A stretch of DNA of 64,000 nt. Origin: Taeniopygia guttata (Eukaryota; Chordata; Aves; Passeriformes; Estrildidae). The position numbers and the translations under genes are program-made. Of the stretch, positions 54,500-64,000 are shown piece after piece (position 1 is the stretch's first letter; each line of letters begins with the position of its first letter). Below the pieces are notes generated by a model. It did not search any database and was not told where the DNA came from. It worked only from the letters and a program-made list of their open reading frames with translations. The DNA is taken from the NCBI RefSeq assembly GCF_048771995.1, contig NC_133030.1, positions 42,036,001 through 42,100,000 of the forward strand, in the 5' to 3' direction.

Positions 54500-57400
54500 T
54501 GCCGGTGAATCCCCGGCCGGCGGGAACCACCGGGGCTGTGTTGGGCTTCTCGCCTTGCTGTTTTCACTGTCTCATGCCCATCTACCCATTCTGTGCCCAC
54601 CTGGCTCCTGCCTCCATACAACAGCTCCTTTCCCACCCATCCTCTTCATTCCTCTACTGATGCCCTGTTCCCACTCAGACTTCCCGTGACTGTCCACCCA
54701 CCCCCTTTCCCCTCAAGCTGCCCTATGCCTGTTCCATCAGCTCCTGCCGCTGGACCCCTGCCAAAGGGTTTCCAGCCCCCCCCCGGCCTCAGGGACAGCA
54801 TCCTGGTTCTGGTCTAGAGCTCAGAAGGGAAGGGGGCACAGTAGGTTTCGGGTCAAACCCTGCTGCCAACCCAAAGGAGCTCTGTTGGCCTTTTCTGTTC
54901 TATTTTTAAGCCCCTGAGGCCAGGGAAGCTGGAGCTGTGGGAAGTGTGATGAGATGCCAACAAGTAACACGATCCCCCGTGGGCTGCAGGTCCTAGGGAA
55001 ATAACGAGCTCTGTGTCCATGCCAGGATTCACATTTCTGTCCTCTTGGGAGAGTGGGGAGGCTGCTTAAGGGCTTCCCTACCCAGCACCATGTGAGGTCT
55101 GTTCCTGCAGCATGAGGGTGCCAATGATCTGTTCCCAGCCCTGTGATCTGCTCCCATCTGTCCCCAGGGGATGCAGGACATGCCAGCTGCCTGTCCTCAG
55201 CCCTGTTGGGCCATGCAAGTGGCAGTGATTCAGGCACCAGCAGGAGCTGGGCTCAGTCAGGAGCTTCTAGGCATTGGTACCACTGAATGTGTGACAAAGC
55301 TTCTGGAGCAAGGCCTGGCAAATTAACATGGAGATGCTGCAGAGATAAGTACACAGAAATCCCAGCCCCACCACGGGGAGGGTGTGCTGCAGTTCATCAC
55401 TCAGCAGCACAGCACCAACTCAGCAGCTGCCGGGGCTGCTGTGGCAGCGTTCAGTGTCTGTTCATACTCCTTGTCTTGGCTGGGCAGCAAAGAGCAGGTA
55501 ACATCCTGAATGTGATGACTGGAGCATGCCTGTGGCCTCCCTTTACCACCCTATGGACCCTCCTGGGCCAAGGGGACCCCGTTCCCACTTCCCCAGGGTT
55601 GGTTGCGGGATGGGGTGAAGAGAGCATTTCCTCCCACCCCAGAGCAGAGGCTGCCCTGAGCAGCAGCTGCTGCCAACTCACTGGACAGACAGAATCCTGT
55701 TATTGCAAAGACCGTGACCACACGGGGCCTCATGCCTGTCCTTGCAGGAAGGTCCCTCGGGGCCACCTCTCAGACACAAGGCCAGCCTCTGGCACTGGTG
55801 CAAAGGGCTCTCCCCCAGGAGCTGTGTGGCTGGGGAGACCAGCCCTTAATTGCTGAGTGCAGTCCTGTTCCTGGTCTGAAACTATTTCCTCAGAGGCCTT
55901 TGGCAGAGTTTACATTCCTGGGATGAGCATCCACTTTCTAGGCAGTGTGTAACACAGAGAGGAGAAGAGGAATAATATCTGGACACCGGTAACCTGTGAT
56001 CAGCAACATCCTCCTGCATATGGGAGAAACATCAATCTGGCTGGGGTCACAGTTGCTTGCTTTTCCCTCTGCCATGCTCCTCCCCAGGGGGCTGAATCTG
56101 CCCTTCCCCAGCTGCAGGACAGGGCTGGAGGTCGGTGCTATAAATGCACCAGCATGTCCCTCGCGCCGCCTCCCACTCGGCTCTGGGGAGCAGAGTTACG
56201 CACTTTGGGAGCAAGGGACAGAGGAAGCTCAAGGAACCAGCCAGGGACATAAGGCAAATAGAGACATTTCCTTAAAGAGCAAATGCCTCCCCTGCAGTGA
56301 GCCCCACGCACTGGCAGCTGCCTGAGAGCATCACCCCAAATGTGCCACTGCCTGCCTGTGCCACCTCCCTGCCCTGCTCACAGAGCTGAGGAAGGAGGTG
56401 GGTGGGGAATGATGGCATGTCCTTGCTGTGAGTGAGCCCTGGCCGTCAAGTGGGGAAGGCCAGCCCTGGCATCAAGCTGCAAGCATGCCATGGCACAGCC
56501 CTGCCAGGGAACAGGGTCACCTCCATGCTTCCTGCACCTTCAGGGTGCCCATAAGCACTGAAAGAGCCCCGAGCAAGCAGCTGCTCTTCCCTGCAAAACC
56601 CCACCCTGCTCATTGCAGGCAAGGCCGCTCTAAAGTAATTATTTCCATAAAACAGTCCCATTTCAACATCAGAACTCTCTTACGGGCATCTTATACCCTG
56701 CAAAATCCCATCTTTGGCATTTCACATGGAAAGAACCCAACAAAAACTTGTCCCTGCATCATTCTTAAACTGACTGCAGCCAGGACCTCCTGCGTCACCC
56801 CCGAAGCCCTCAGAGAACACCTCTGAAATCCTCAGGGCATTATTTTTGTTCTGCTGCTATTTAGGACAGGACTCAGTCTCACCAAAGCCATAGGCTTCTA
56901 CCAAGGGAAGGGCCAGTCCATCCATGATCCAGTGCCCAGCACAGCCACCCTCTTGTGTTTGACCCCAGTAGGCAAGAACCCCACCAGCAGCTCCCTATGT
57001 CCTGCATTGTGAGGGACTCCTGAGGTCAAAGCAGCATGACAATGTAGGACACTGGGCTCCTCACACCTGCCGTCACCCCAGAGCCCCCAGGTCTCACCCT
57101 CACTGTTTCATTTGATTGCTTTCTCTGCTTCTGGGATCTCTTAGTAGAGAGTCTCCCAAGCTCCACTACCAGAGAGCCAGTCCTGAGATAAACCAGGTCA
57201 GTCACCTGCAGTTTGTGTCTCCCCTGAGAGAACGAGGATGGGAATGGTCGGGCTGGGGCATCCCCAGCTCCAGCCTCTTGGCACAGGTAACCCAGGCCTC
57301 TCTCTCAGGAGACTGCTGCTGACTTCTGAGAAATGCAGGGATCTCCAATGCCCTTGCAGGCAAGCAGAGCTGCACCAATGACCCCTGAACAGTCAGTGCC

Positions 57401-60400
57401 GCTCCTCAAGGAAACAGCTTGCAAACAGCCTGTCTGGGCACTGGGCCCTGAAGGACTCCTCAGAGCTGTGCTGCAGCAGCTCCAACTCTGAGATGCCCTG
57501 GGCAGCACATCCCCTGTCCCTGGTGGCTCACTGTGGTGGCGTCAGTGCCTCTCCCAGCCCAGGTGTGCAGGGGGATGTGTTTGCTGAGGGGGAGGCTGAC
57601 AATAGGGGGAAATGGGCCGGGTTGTGCACCCCAATGGTGGTGGCTCACAGCCCCGGCCACTGCTGCTCACGGCAGGCGGAAGCGTCCGGCCTTAGTCAGC
57701 CCCGGCTGCACGTGGCAGGAACTCTGCTGTTTGTTTTGGTTCCTGGGGAGGGGAGCTCAGCCTCCCTGGGGACCCACAACCAAACCTGCAGGCACCTGAC
57801 AGTCCAGCCCCATGCCTAGAGACATCAGGGTCTGGTCCCCACGGGTCACAGGCACTGCAGGCTGGCCTAGGTCAGACATGAGTTTTGGAAGGGCAGGGGA
57901 TGAGCACCAGGACTGCCGGAGAGCACTCCAGGCAGAGAACCCAGGCAAGGGGAATCCTTGGCAAGCCTGGATACTGCTTTCAGACACTAATCCCTCGTGG
58001 GGGCAGGGACGATGCTACCAAGGAGGATGTCCCTGAGACTGCCAGACCCAAGTCCTGGGAAGGCACAGCCCTCATCCAGCCAGCGTTCCAGGAACAGATC
58101 AACGTTGGCAGACCTAGTGCTACTCAGATTAGTGACCTGTGGCCAGTGGCTAGGCAGCCCTATGCTGCAGGGACTGGTCAGGCCATGGGTGTTTGCAGAA
58201 AAGCACAGCCCTGGAGCAGGGTGAGGCACTGGAGAGCCACACCACAGCCCCAAGCATACGTGGGCACCTACAGGTAAGCATTCTGTCAGCAGCCCCACAG
58301 CAAGCGCAGTTACTGTGCCAAAACAACAGCCCCATGCACATCAAGCACCTGAGAGACCAGTGCAGGCAGCAGAGACACAGTAATCACAGCACAGCTCACC
58401 CTGCTCTGTCCAAGTTCCTCTACTGAAGCCCTGGGTGGGAGCTGCAGCTTCAAGTCCCAGAAAGCCTGCAGGAATTTCTCTCCAGCAGCTGTAGAGTGCT
58501 GTGCTTGGGAAAAACAAGGCTGAGAGCAGGACAGACTGGTGCAGCAGTGTGCATGACCTTCTGCCACCGGCAGAGACAGAACGGCCTGGGCCAGCACCGG
58601 CTGGAAGCACAGGGCATGGAAACCGTGGGAGGGGTGAGATTCTCCCTGCAGGAGCAGAGCAGCCCTCTCCTCAGGAAAGAGATAGGTTACTTCTCCACCA
58701 GACAACCAAGCATATTCTGCACATTTATCACGTTTCATCTACCCTGGTGAAAGGGCAGTGAGCACTGAACAGAGAAGAGAGGCACACAGGCACAAACCGG
58801 CTGCTGCTCTCCAGCTTTCCCAGCCCAGCCGCTCAGTGGGCAGGGGCTGCCAGGCGCTTTTCTCCCCTGCCAAACTGGAACCCGATCCACACCCAGCCCA
58901 GAGCTTCTGGCTGCTTATCATGTGGATGCAGTTCTCCTGCTTTTAGCTGTCATAATATTGACACAAAGCAAAATAATAGTGATGGCGAGACTCTGCCTGG
59001 CTCTGGAAGGCAAACAGGCAAGGAGATGGGGAGTAGCAGACTCTGCTATTGTGTGGGACAGGGCAGCAGCCAGGGCTGCTTCCAAGCTCTGCTCCTCAGC
59101 ATCACTCCTGCTGATAAGAGGGGGATGTGGGATGCGGGCGGAGGGGGAATATAAGCTCCACGGCACACTCTCCCTGCTGGGAGAGTGAACGTGTGTATCG
59201 GCAGGGCTTCATCCCAGAGGCTTTCCTAGAATGTGGGTGGAGGAGTGGCTCATCTCTCCCTTTCCCTGAAACCTGGCAGCCGCTGAATAGCTGCCATCAC
59301 CCGCAGCAGACAATGAGCAAAGATGAGCAAAGCGAGCCCGGGGCCAGCTGCAGCGCCGGGAGCGCGTGAGCAGAGGAACTGTGGGGAGCTGGCTGGTGAC
59401 CAGGAAGCAGCCCAGACTGCTGGTGTCACAGACCCCTTGGTGACCAGAAAGCGTCCGGGCCGCACTTTGTCTCACTGCAAGAGCCTGGCTTCCTGCAGCC
59501 ACACCAGGTTTGCTCCGGGGCTTCTCTGAAGCCGGCTGGAGGGATGAGACCCCAGCAGCACCTTCTCTGCGGCCCAGCCGGCGTCCCATGCGCCCTCAAA
59601 GTGGTGGCAGGGCCACAGCCAACACCTGCATGGTGCCACTGAGCTTTCTGAGCACTTGCGCCTTTGGTGGCAGCGAAAAAAGCCAATGCCTTTTCAGGGT
59701 TTGGAGGGCCAGGACACTAATAGCAAGAAGGACAACAGCTCCCACCCAGATCTGCAGCATGCTCCCTCATCCCTTGCTAGAGCTTGTTTTCCTACATGAC
59801 ATGCAGTGACTTCCCACACTTCCCTCACCTCTTCCTGACCAGCCTGGCCTTTGAACCAGCTGCCTCCAGCTGCCTGTATCACGAGGGAGACCTGGGCTAC
59901 TGCCATAGATGAATGAGCCGACGAGTGAGGCTCCACATCCAGGGCAGGCGTTTAGACGCCAGGTTCCCATGCCTCTCCCAGGGGCTGGGAAGAGCAAGAG
60001 GCAGCCCAGCCTGGGCTGCTTCCACAACAAGCCTTAGAAAAACCTTCATGCTTCCCAGCCTTGGTCTCTATTTTTAAGGCACCTAAAAGGAGGGGGGCAC
60101 AAATTACAAACTTGCTGGCAGGAGAGACAGTCCCTGGGCCTGATTCAGAACCGCCTACTCATTTTCCATAGGGATTGTGGACTCCATTGGTACCGCAAGG
60201 GTCTGGCTATGGGCTCGGCCTGCCTGTGTGTGCTGTGCTGACGTGAGGATGAGACAGCAGCCATTTTCCAGGCAGAGACAAGCGCACGTACACGCAGGAG
60301 GCCAAGACAGGAGCTGCACCAAATGCTTTGCTAACCTGAGGTACTGAATCCATCCTGTTATTCCCCTTAGCAATGCCTGCCTGTTTCCCCTTGGCCACCC

Positions 60401-63400
60401 AGGCAGTTATGGCAGCCAGGCTTTCCTGAGGATGACCAGTTTAGGAGACAGCTGTTACCAGAGTCATCAGCAAAGATGAGCAGAACACGTGTCCTGGTAC
60501 CTGCAGTGTCAGATGTGAATTTCAAGCATGCCAAAACTGCCGATGACTCAGCCAATGTGTTCATGTGCCTGAAAAGCCACAGAGCTCAGCTTTCCAGCTA
60601 TTCACGTACCTGCATTTGATCAGCAACTGTTTGTTTGGGCTTTTTGTCTTCTTTCCCTGGAAGCTTGGGTTCTAAACATGCATTCCACACTCAATTCAGC
60701 TCATCATTTCCATCCCCTTCACTTACTAAGTGACCTACTTTCTCCCCTGTAGCACACAGAAAACACTGGCTTGGGCTCCCTTCAGCAGATTCATTCCTGC
60801 CTCTACATCTGTGACTGCAAAGGCTTTGTTCTTGACTTGTTTTTGTCTCAGGTCTTTGAGCACAGGTTTTCTAAAGAGCAATCATGTCACAGCAATGATA
60901 CCTTAGTGCATCCTTCCCCTTAGACTGTGCTCAGTTCTCCCCACACCCATGGACTGTGACCTCCTTAATCCAGTCACTTGTGCTCAGCAAGTGGTTTAGG
61001 CACCCAGCAGTAATGCTGCTCCTGCCATGTCACCCACCCAGGCTTCACAGCCCTTGCCGAGCTGACAGCCTGCTCTGCTGCTCCTGCTGGGCCCTGGCTC
61101 AGCTGGCTCTCCTCTGCTGGCTCCTTTCTTTGCCTGTGCTGAGCGTGAGCAGCTCACTTTGCTTACCCAACTCTTGCAGATGAGTCCAATTACTAGAGTT
61201 CAGCAAACTGATTCCCCTCCCTGGCATTTTATCCAGCCCACTTATCCACTGAGAGTTTCTAATCCAAACAGCCCTCCCAGCACACGATGTTCCAGTGCTC
61301 CCAGGCTCTACCCAGCCTCTGTCCTGCCTTGTCCTCCCTCACATGAGCACTTGGGGGATGACATTCAGCCCCCAGGGATGCAGAATTCCCTGGGCAGAGG
61401 GAAGCAGTGTCTCCAGCAGTCAGCCCTGATGGTACAGAGCAGGATGCCATCCTGGCTAGGCTGGCAGCTCTCCAAGGAGGTGAGACAGTTTCAGCTCCTC
61501 TGCAGGTCCATAAAATGTGCTGCCATGCTCGGCTGGCCAGCTCATTCCCTGCTCAGCTCTTCTGTGCACATAACCAGCACTGTGTGCAACTGTGTCAGCC
61601 TCCTTGCTTGCTTGTGCACCAGCTGGGAAGATGCAGCCACCACCTCTGCCCAGGGTACAGGGGGAAGGGAAGGAGGGTGGGCTGTGCAGGACAGTTCCCT
61701 GTGGCTGTGGCAACAGAGGGGGTGCTGCTCCATAACACCCAGCAGCTGTGGACCAGCGGCAGAGACTCCCTCCAGCTGCACAGGGCTGCACCTCACCACC
61801 CCCCATCGCTTCTGCCACAGTGCCACAGCCTGCAAGGCAGTGGGATTTTAGCAGAGTGCACCAGGGCACCAACATGCATCTTCCCTTCCCCACTTGCCCT
61901 ACACTCCCTGTGCTGTCTTTGCTGCCCGTCCTCCTCCTCAATGCCTTCTTTTCAGTCCTGCTGGGCAGTCCCTGTCTAACTCCTGACAGCAGCAGCTGGC
62001 TACTGACAGTTGGCTGTCTCGTAGCCATGGTCCCTCTGAGCAGCCTGGGGTTTGCCTCTCAGCTCTCCAGAGAGCCCCAGGTTTTGGCTCAGCTCGGCTC
62101 TGCAGAGCTAACGGCTCCCGAAATCCCCATTCAGAAGCTTTCATTCATGAAACACAGGGCACCAGATCAAGTGCAGGACTCTGTCCCTCAAGGGACACCA
62201 GACTGCCAGCTGCCTAAACTAGCTGTGGCAGCAGTGCCCGGCAGAAAGTGCTGCAGGGAAAAGAACAGAAACAGCACAAACGGGAAAAGCTCTACTGGCT
62301 GGCCAAGCGCTGGGAAAAAACAGCCCTGCAATAGTTACTGGGACCAAAGCAGGGAATGTAAACAGCCAAGCATCCACAAGGAGGTCATAACCTCAGAGCC
62401 TGGTTTCCCTTCCTCTTCTCCATCCTGTCTAATCTCCAAAAGCTGCTCTGTTTACTAGCAAGATAAGTAAACAAACAAAGGAAAGCTACAATGCAGTGAT
62501 TTTTATTTTTCTGGCCAATCCACAGGTCCCAGTTCCCAGGTGCACATATGGGAGCTGTTTCTGCACACCAAGACAGCTGGCACATGGCACTGCAGGACCA
62601 GCAGCAGGCAGCTGATGGGCACAGGCAGCCTCCCCAGCCCTGCCTGTAAGTTTGCAGAGGGGCAAAGGGGGAATGGGGTTTCCATGCACAAATGCAGAGC
62701 TGTGCAGACCTTGCTCCAGGGAGCCTCTGATTTATGCACTCTGGAAGAAAACATACACCTAAATCTGGGGAGAAGGAGGAGACAAGGTAGCAGGGAACCA
62801 GGACATGCCCAGTTGGCACAGTGGTGTCCAACACAGAGGGGCCAAAGGCTGGGCAAACCCTGTCACCTTCTACAGATTTTCTCCAGGGGCAAATGCTCAT
62901 CATGGAATGAAACTCTGACTTCTGTCCAGGGCTGCAATACCCCCGAGCACATCCTGACAAAGTCAGATGCGTGGCCTTTTGCCAGGCATTGGAGGGATAG
63001 GGCAAGCTTCCTTCCCAGGCTGCTGGGCTCTCTGGCTTCCAGGCACACAGGGGCACTTGAAGAAGCAGGAGGAGAAGAGAGGCATGGAAGGACTCTCAGT
63101 CCCCTGCAAGCTTTGGGTGACAAATCACCTGCATTAATCACGCCATCAGAGCCAGCACAGCAGCTGTTGGTATTTTGCAGGTGACCCAGCAGACCCGGGA
63201 CAGGAGCTGGCTGTAGGGCGAGTCCAAGCTAACCAGACGAACACAAAGATGTCCTGAACATCCAAGGCTCTACAAGCCTCGGCATGAAGCAATCACTGAA
63301 AGCTTCCAGCATACGCCTGTTTGCTTTTATTTCCTAATCTCAAACAGGACACAGACCAGAGCGATAGAGTTGTACGGCAATGAGCATTATTCCATGGCTC

Positions 63401-63520
63401 CTGCCTGTTCCCTGGACACACTGCTCCAGGAACTAGACACAAAGGAGCTACATTCCTGCCTTATCCAGGGCCGGCTCTGGCTCTGCCAGCAAGAACAATG
63501 GGGCTGCCAGGAACTGCCCT
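54500..63520. other. Gene-poor interval between PGF and EIF2B2
   Basis: About 9 kb in which I recognise no exon, RNA gene or transposon. Long frames at 55287-55856, 61159-61851 and 61748-62458 encode Ser/Pro/Cys-rich peptides resembling no family and lacking convincing splice partners. Candidate regulatory sites: GATAAG cores at 58914-58919 (minus), 59113-59118 and 62462-62467, a TATAAG at 59150-59155 and a forkhead-type GTAAACA at 62467-62473. Most likely PGF and EIF2B2 flanking control DNA. Confidence 0.45.
59166..59187. repeat. Nine-bp hairpin with tetraloop
   Basis: CACTCTCCC, TGCT, GGGAGAGTG: a perfect 9-bp inverted repeat with a four-base loop, starting 11 bases after a TATAAG motif (59150-59155). 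Meaning unknown. Confidence 0.7.
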
Positions 63521-63529
63521 TTCCCAGCC

Positions 63530-64000
63530 CGTCTGACGCGGCTCCTCGCAGGCGGCCGCGGCCGCTCCAAACCAAACGCGGCCCTGGAGCCCGGCCCCGC
63601 CCGGCCGCGGCCCCGCCCACCGCCGGCCGCACCTCCCATTGGCTGAGCGCCGCCGAGGGGCGGGCGCAGCTCGGCAGACTCCGCCAATGGGACGGCGGGG
63701 GGGCGGAAGCGGAAGTGCGGCCGCCATGCCGGGCGCGGAGCGCGGCTCGGAGCTCTCGGAGCAGATCGAGGCCTTCGCGGCGCGGCTGCGGCGCGGCGGG
63801 GAGCGGCCGCGCTCCGAGGATACGGCGCGGCAGACGCTGTCGCTGCTGCGGAAGATCGTCGGGAACGGGCGATGGAGCCGGGCCGGTGAGGGCCGGGCGG
63901 CGGCGGGCGGACGCAGCGCTTTCCCCGGGCGGGCGCAGCTCCCCCAGCGCCGGGAGCGAGGCGGCGGTGGGGCGCGGCGGCGGGGCCGCGGGAGGGCACT
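63530..64000 (+). promoter_or_regulatory. EIF2B2: EIF2B2 CpG-island promoter
   Basis: CpG-dense promoter with paired NF-Y boxes in opposite orientation (ATTGG 63638-63642 and CCAAT 63684-63688), GC boxes around 63658-63665, a tandem ETS-type motif CGGAAGCGGAAGTG at 63704-63717, and GCCGCCATG (a YY1-like core) overlapping the start codon at 63726. No TATA box. This arrangement is typical of housekeeping translation genes with a very short 5' UTR. Confidence 0.75.
63726..63885 (+). CDS. EIF2B2: EIF2B2 exon 1 (partial gene), eIF2B beta subunit
   Basis: First coding exon of the beta subunit of eIF2B, the guanine-nucleotide exchange factor for eIF2. Begins [20 protein letters not shown] and ends GNGRWSRAG, matching human MPGSAAKGSELSERIESF and HRWSNAG at the same positions. 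53 codons plus one base, donor GCCG|GTGAGG. The rest of the about 350-aa protein lies beyond the window. These residues form the start of the N-terminal helical domain; the Rossmann-like part is not included here. Confidence 0.95.

Noticed and set aside
53455-54660. Plus-strand open frame of 401 codons across the PGF promoter
   Set aside because: It is antisense to PGF exons 1-2 in a CpG island; its Pro/Arg/Ala-rich translation is the usual product of GC-rich sequence without stops.
61159-62458. Overlapping plus-strand frames of 230 and 236 codons
   Set aside because: No recognisable motif, Cys/Ser/Pro-rich, and opposite-strand frames of similar length cover the same DNA.
1-64000. CRISPR arrays, operons, phage or bacterial mobile elements, and endogenous retroviruses
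   Set aside because: No regularly spaced repeats, no bacterial gene structure and no LTR, gag, pol or env similarity were seen; the window is an ordinary avian-type gene neighbourhood.
1-64000. tRNA or rRNA genes
   Set aside because: No stretch with the conserved A and B boxes or rRNA cores was noticed by eye; a covariance-model search was not possible here.

Overview
This is a vertebrate nuclear window, almost certainly from a bird. Protein-coding genes are split into short exons with GT/AG junctions, CpG-rich promoters lie over first exons, and the only recognisable interspersed repeats are old CR1 LINE pieces. The gene order is the one known from human 14q24.3: PROX2(-), DLST(+), RPS6KL1(-), PGF(-), EIF2B2(+). 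I reconstructed the exons by joining reading frames at splice sites and checking phase. No database search was run.

Layout. 1-9.9 kb: no coding exon recognised; AT-rich sequence with several poly(A)-signal hexamers (perhaps the tail or downstream flank of YLPM1, the expected left neighbour) and a head-to-head pair of CR1 fragments at 7.24-7.82 kb. 9.93-13.08 kb: PROX2 on the minus strand, four coding exons, about 681 aa, complete Prospero domain; a small CpG-rich patch at 15.1-15.4 kb may hold its upstream exon. 16.97-33.25 kb: DLST on the plus strand, all 15 coding exons, 460 aa. 35.29-43.4 kb: RPS6KL1 on the minus strand, 10 coding exons, 641 aa, with a predicted dead kinase domain. 48.49-54.2 kb: PGF on the minus strand, seven coding exons, 164 aa, including an optional heparin-binding exon. 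54.5-63.5 kb: about 9 kb with no recognisable gene. 63.73 kb to the end: first exon of EIF2B2, running out of the window.

The genes form no single pathway. DLST is the E2 core of the 2-oxoglutarate dehydrogenase complex; EIF2B2 is the beta subunit of the eIF2B exchange factor; PGF is a secreted VEGF-family ligand; PROX2 is a homeodomain regulator; RPS6KL1 is an MIT-domain pseudokinase-like protein. Their adjacency is conserved synteny, not an operon.

I found no new multi-gene system. The observations most worth a second look are an in-frame ATG in DLST intron 7 that recalls the human MIRTD truncated product, the phase-preserving PGF heparin-binding cassette, the large low-complexity insert in the RPS6KL1 kinase domain, the in-frame poly-Asp extension upstream of RPS6KL1, and an AT-rich inverted repeat beside the DLST CpG island.
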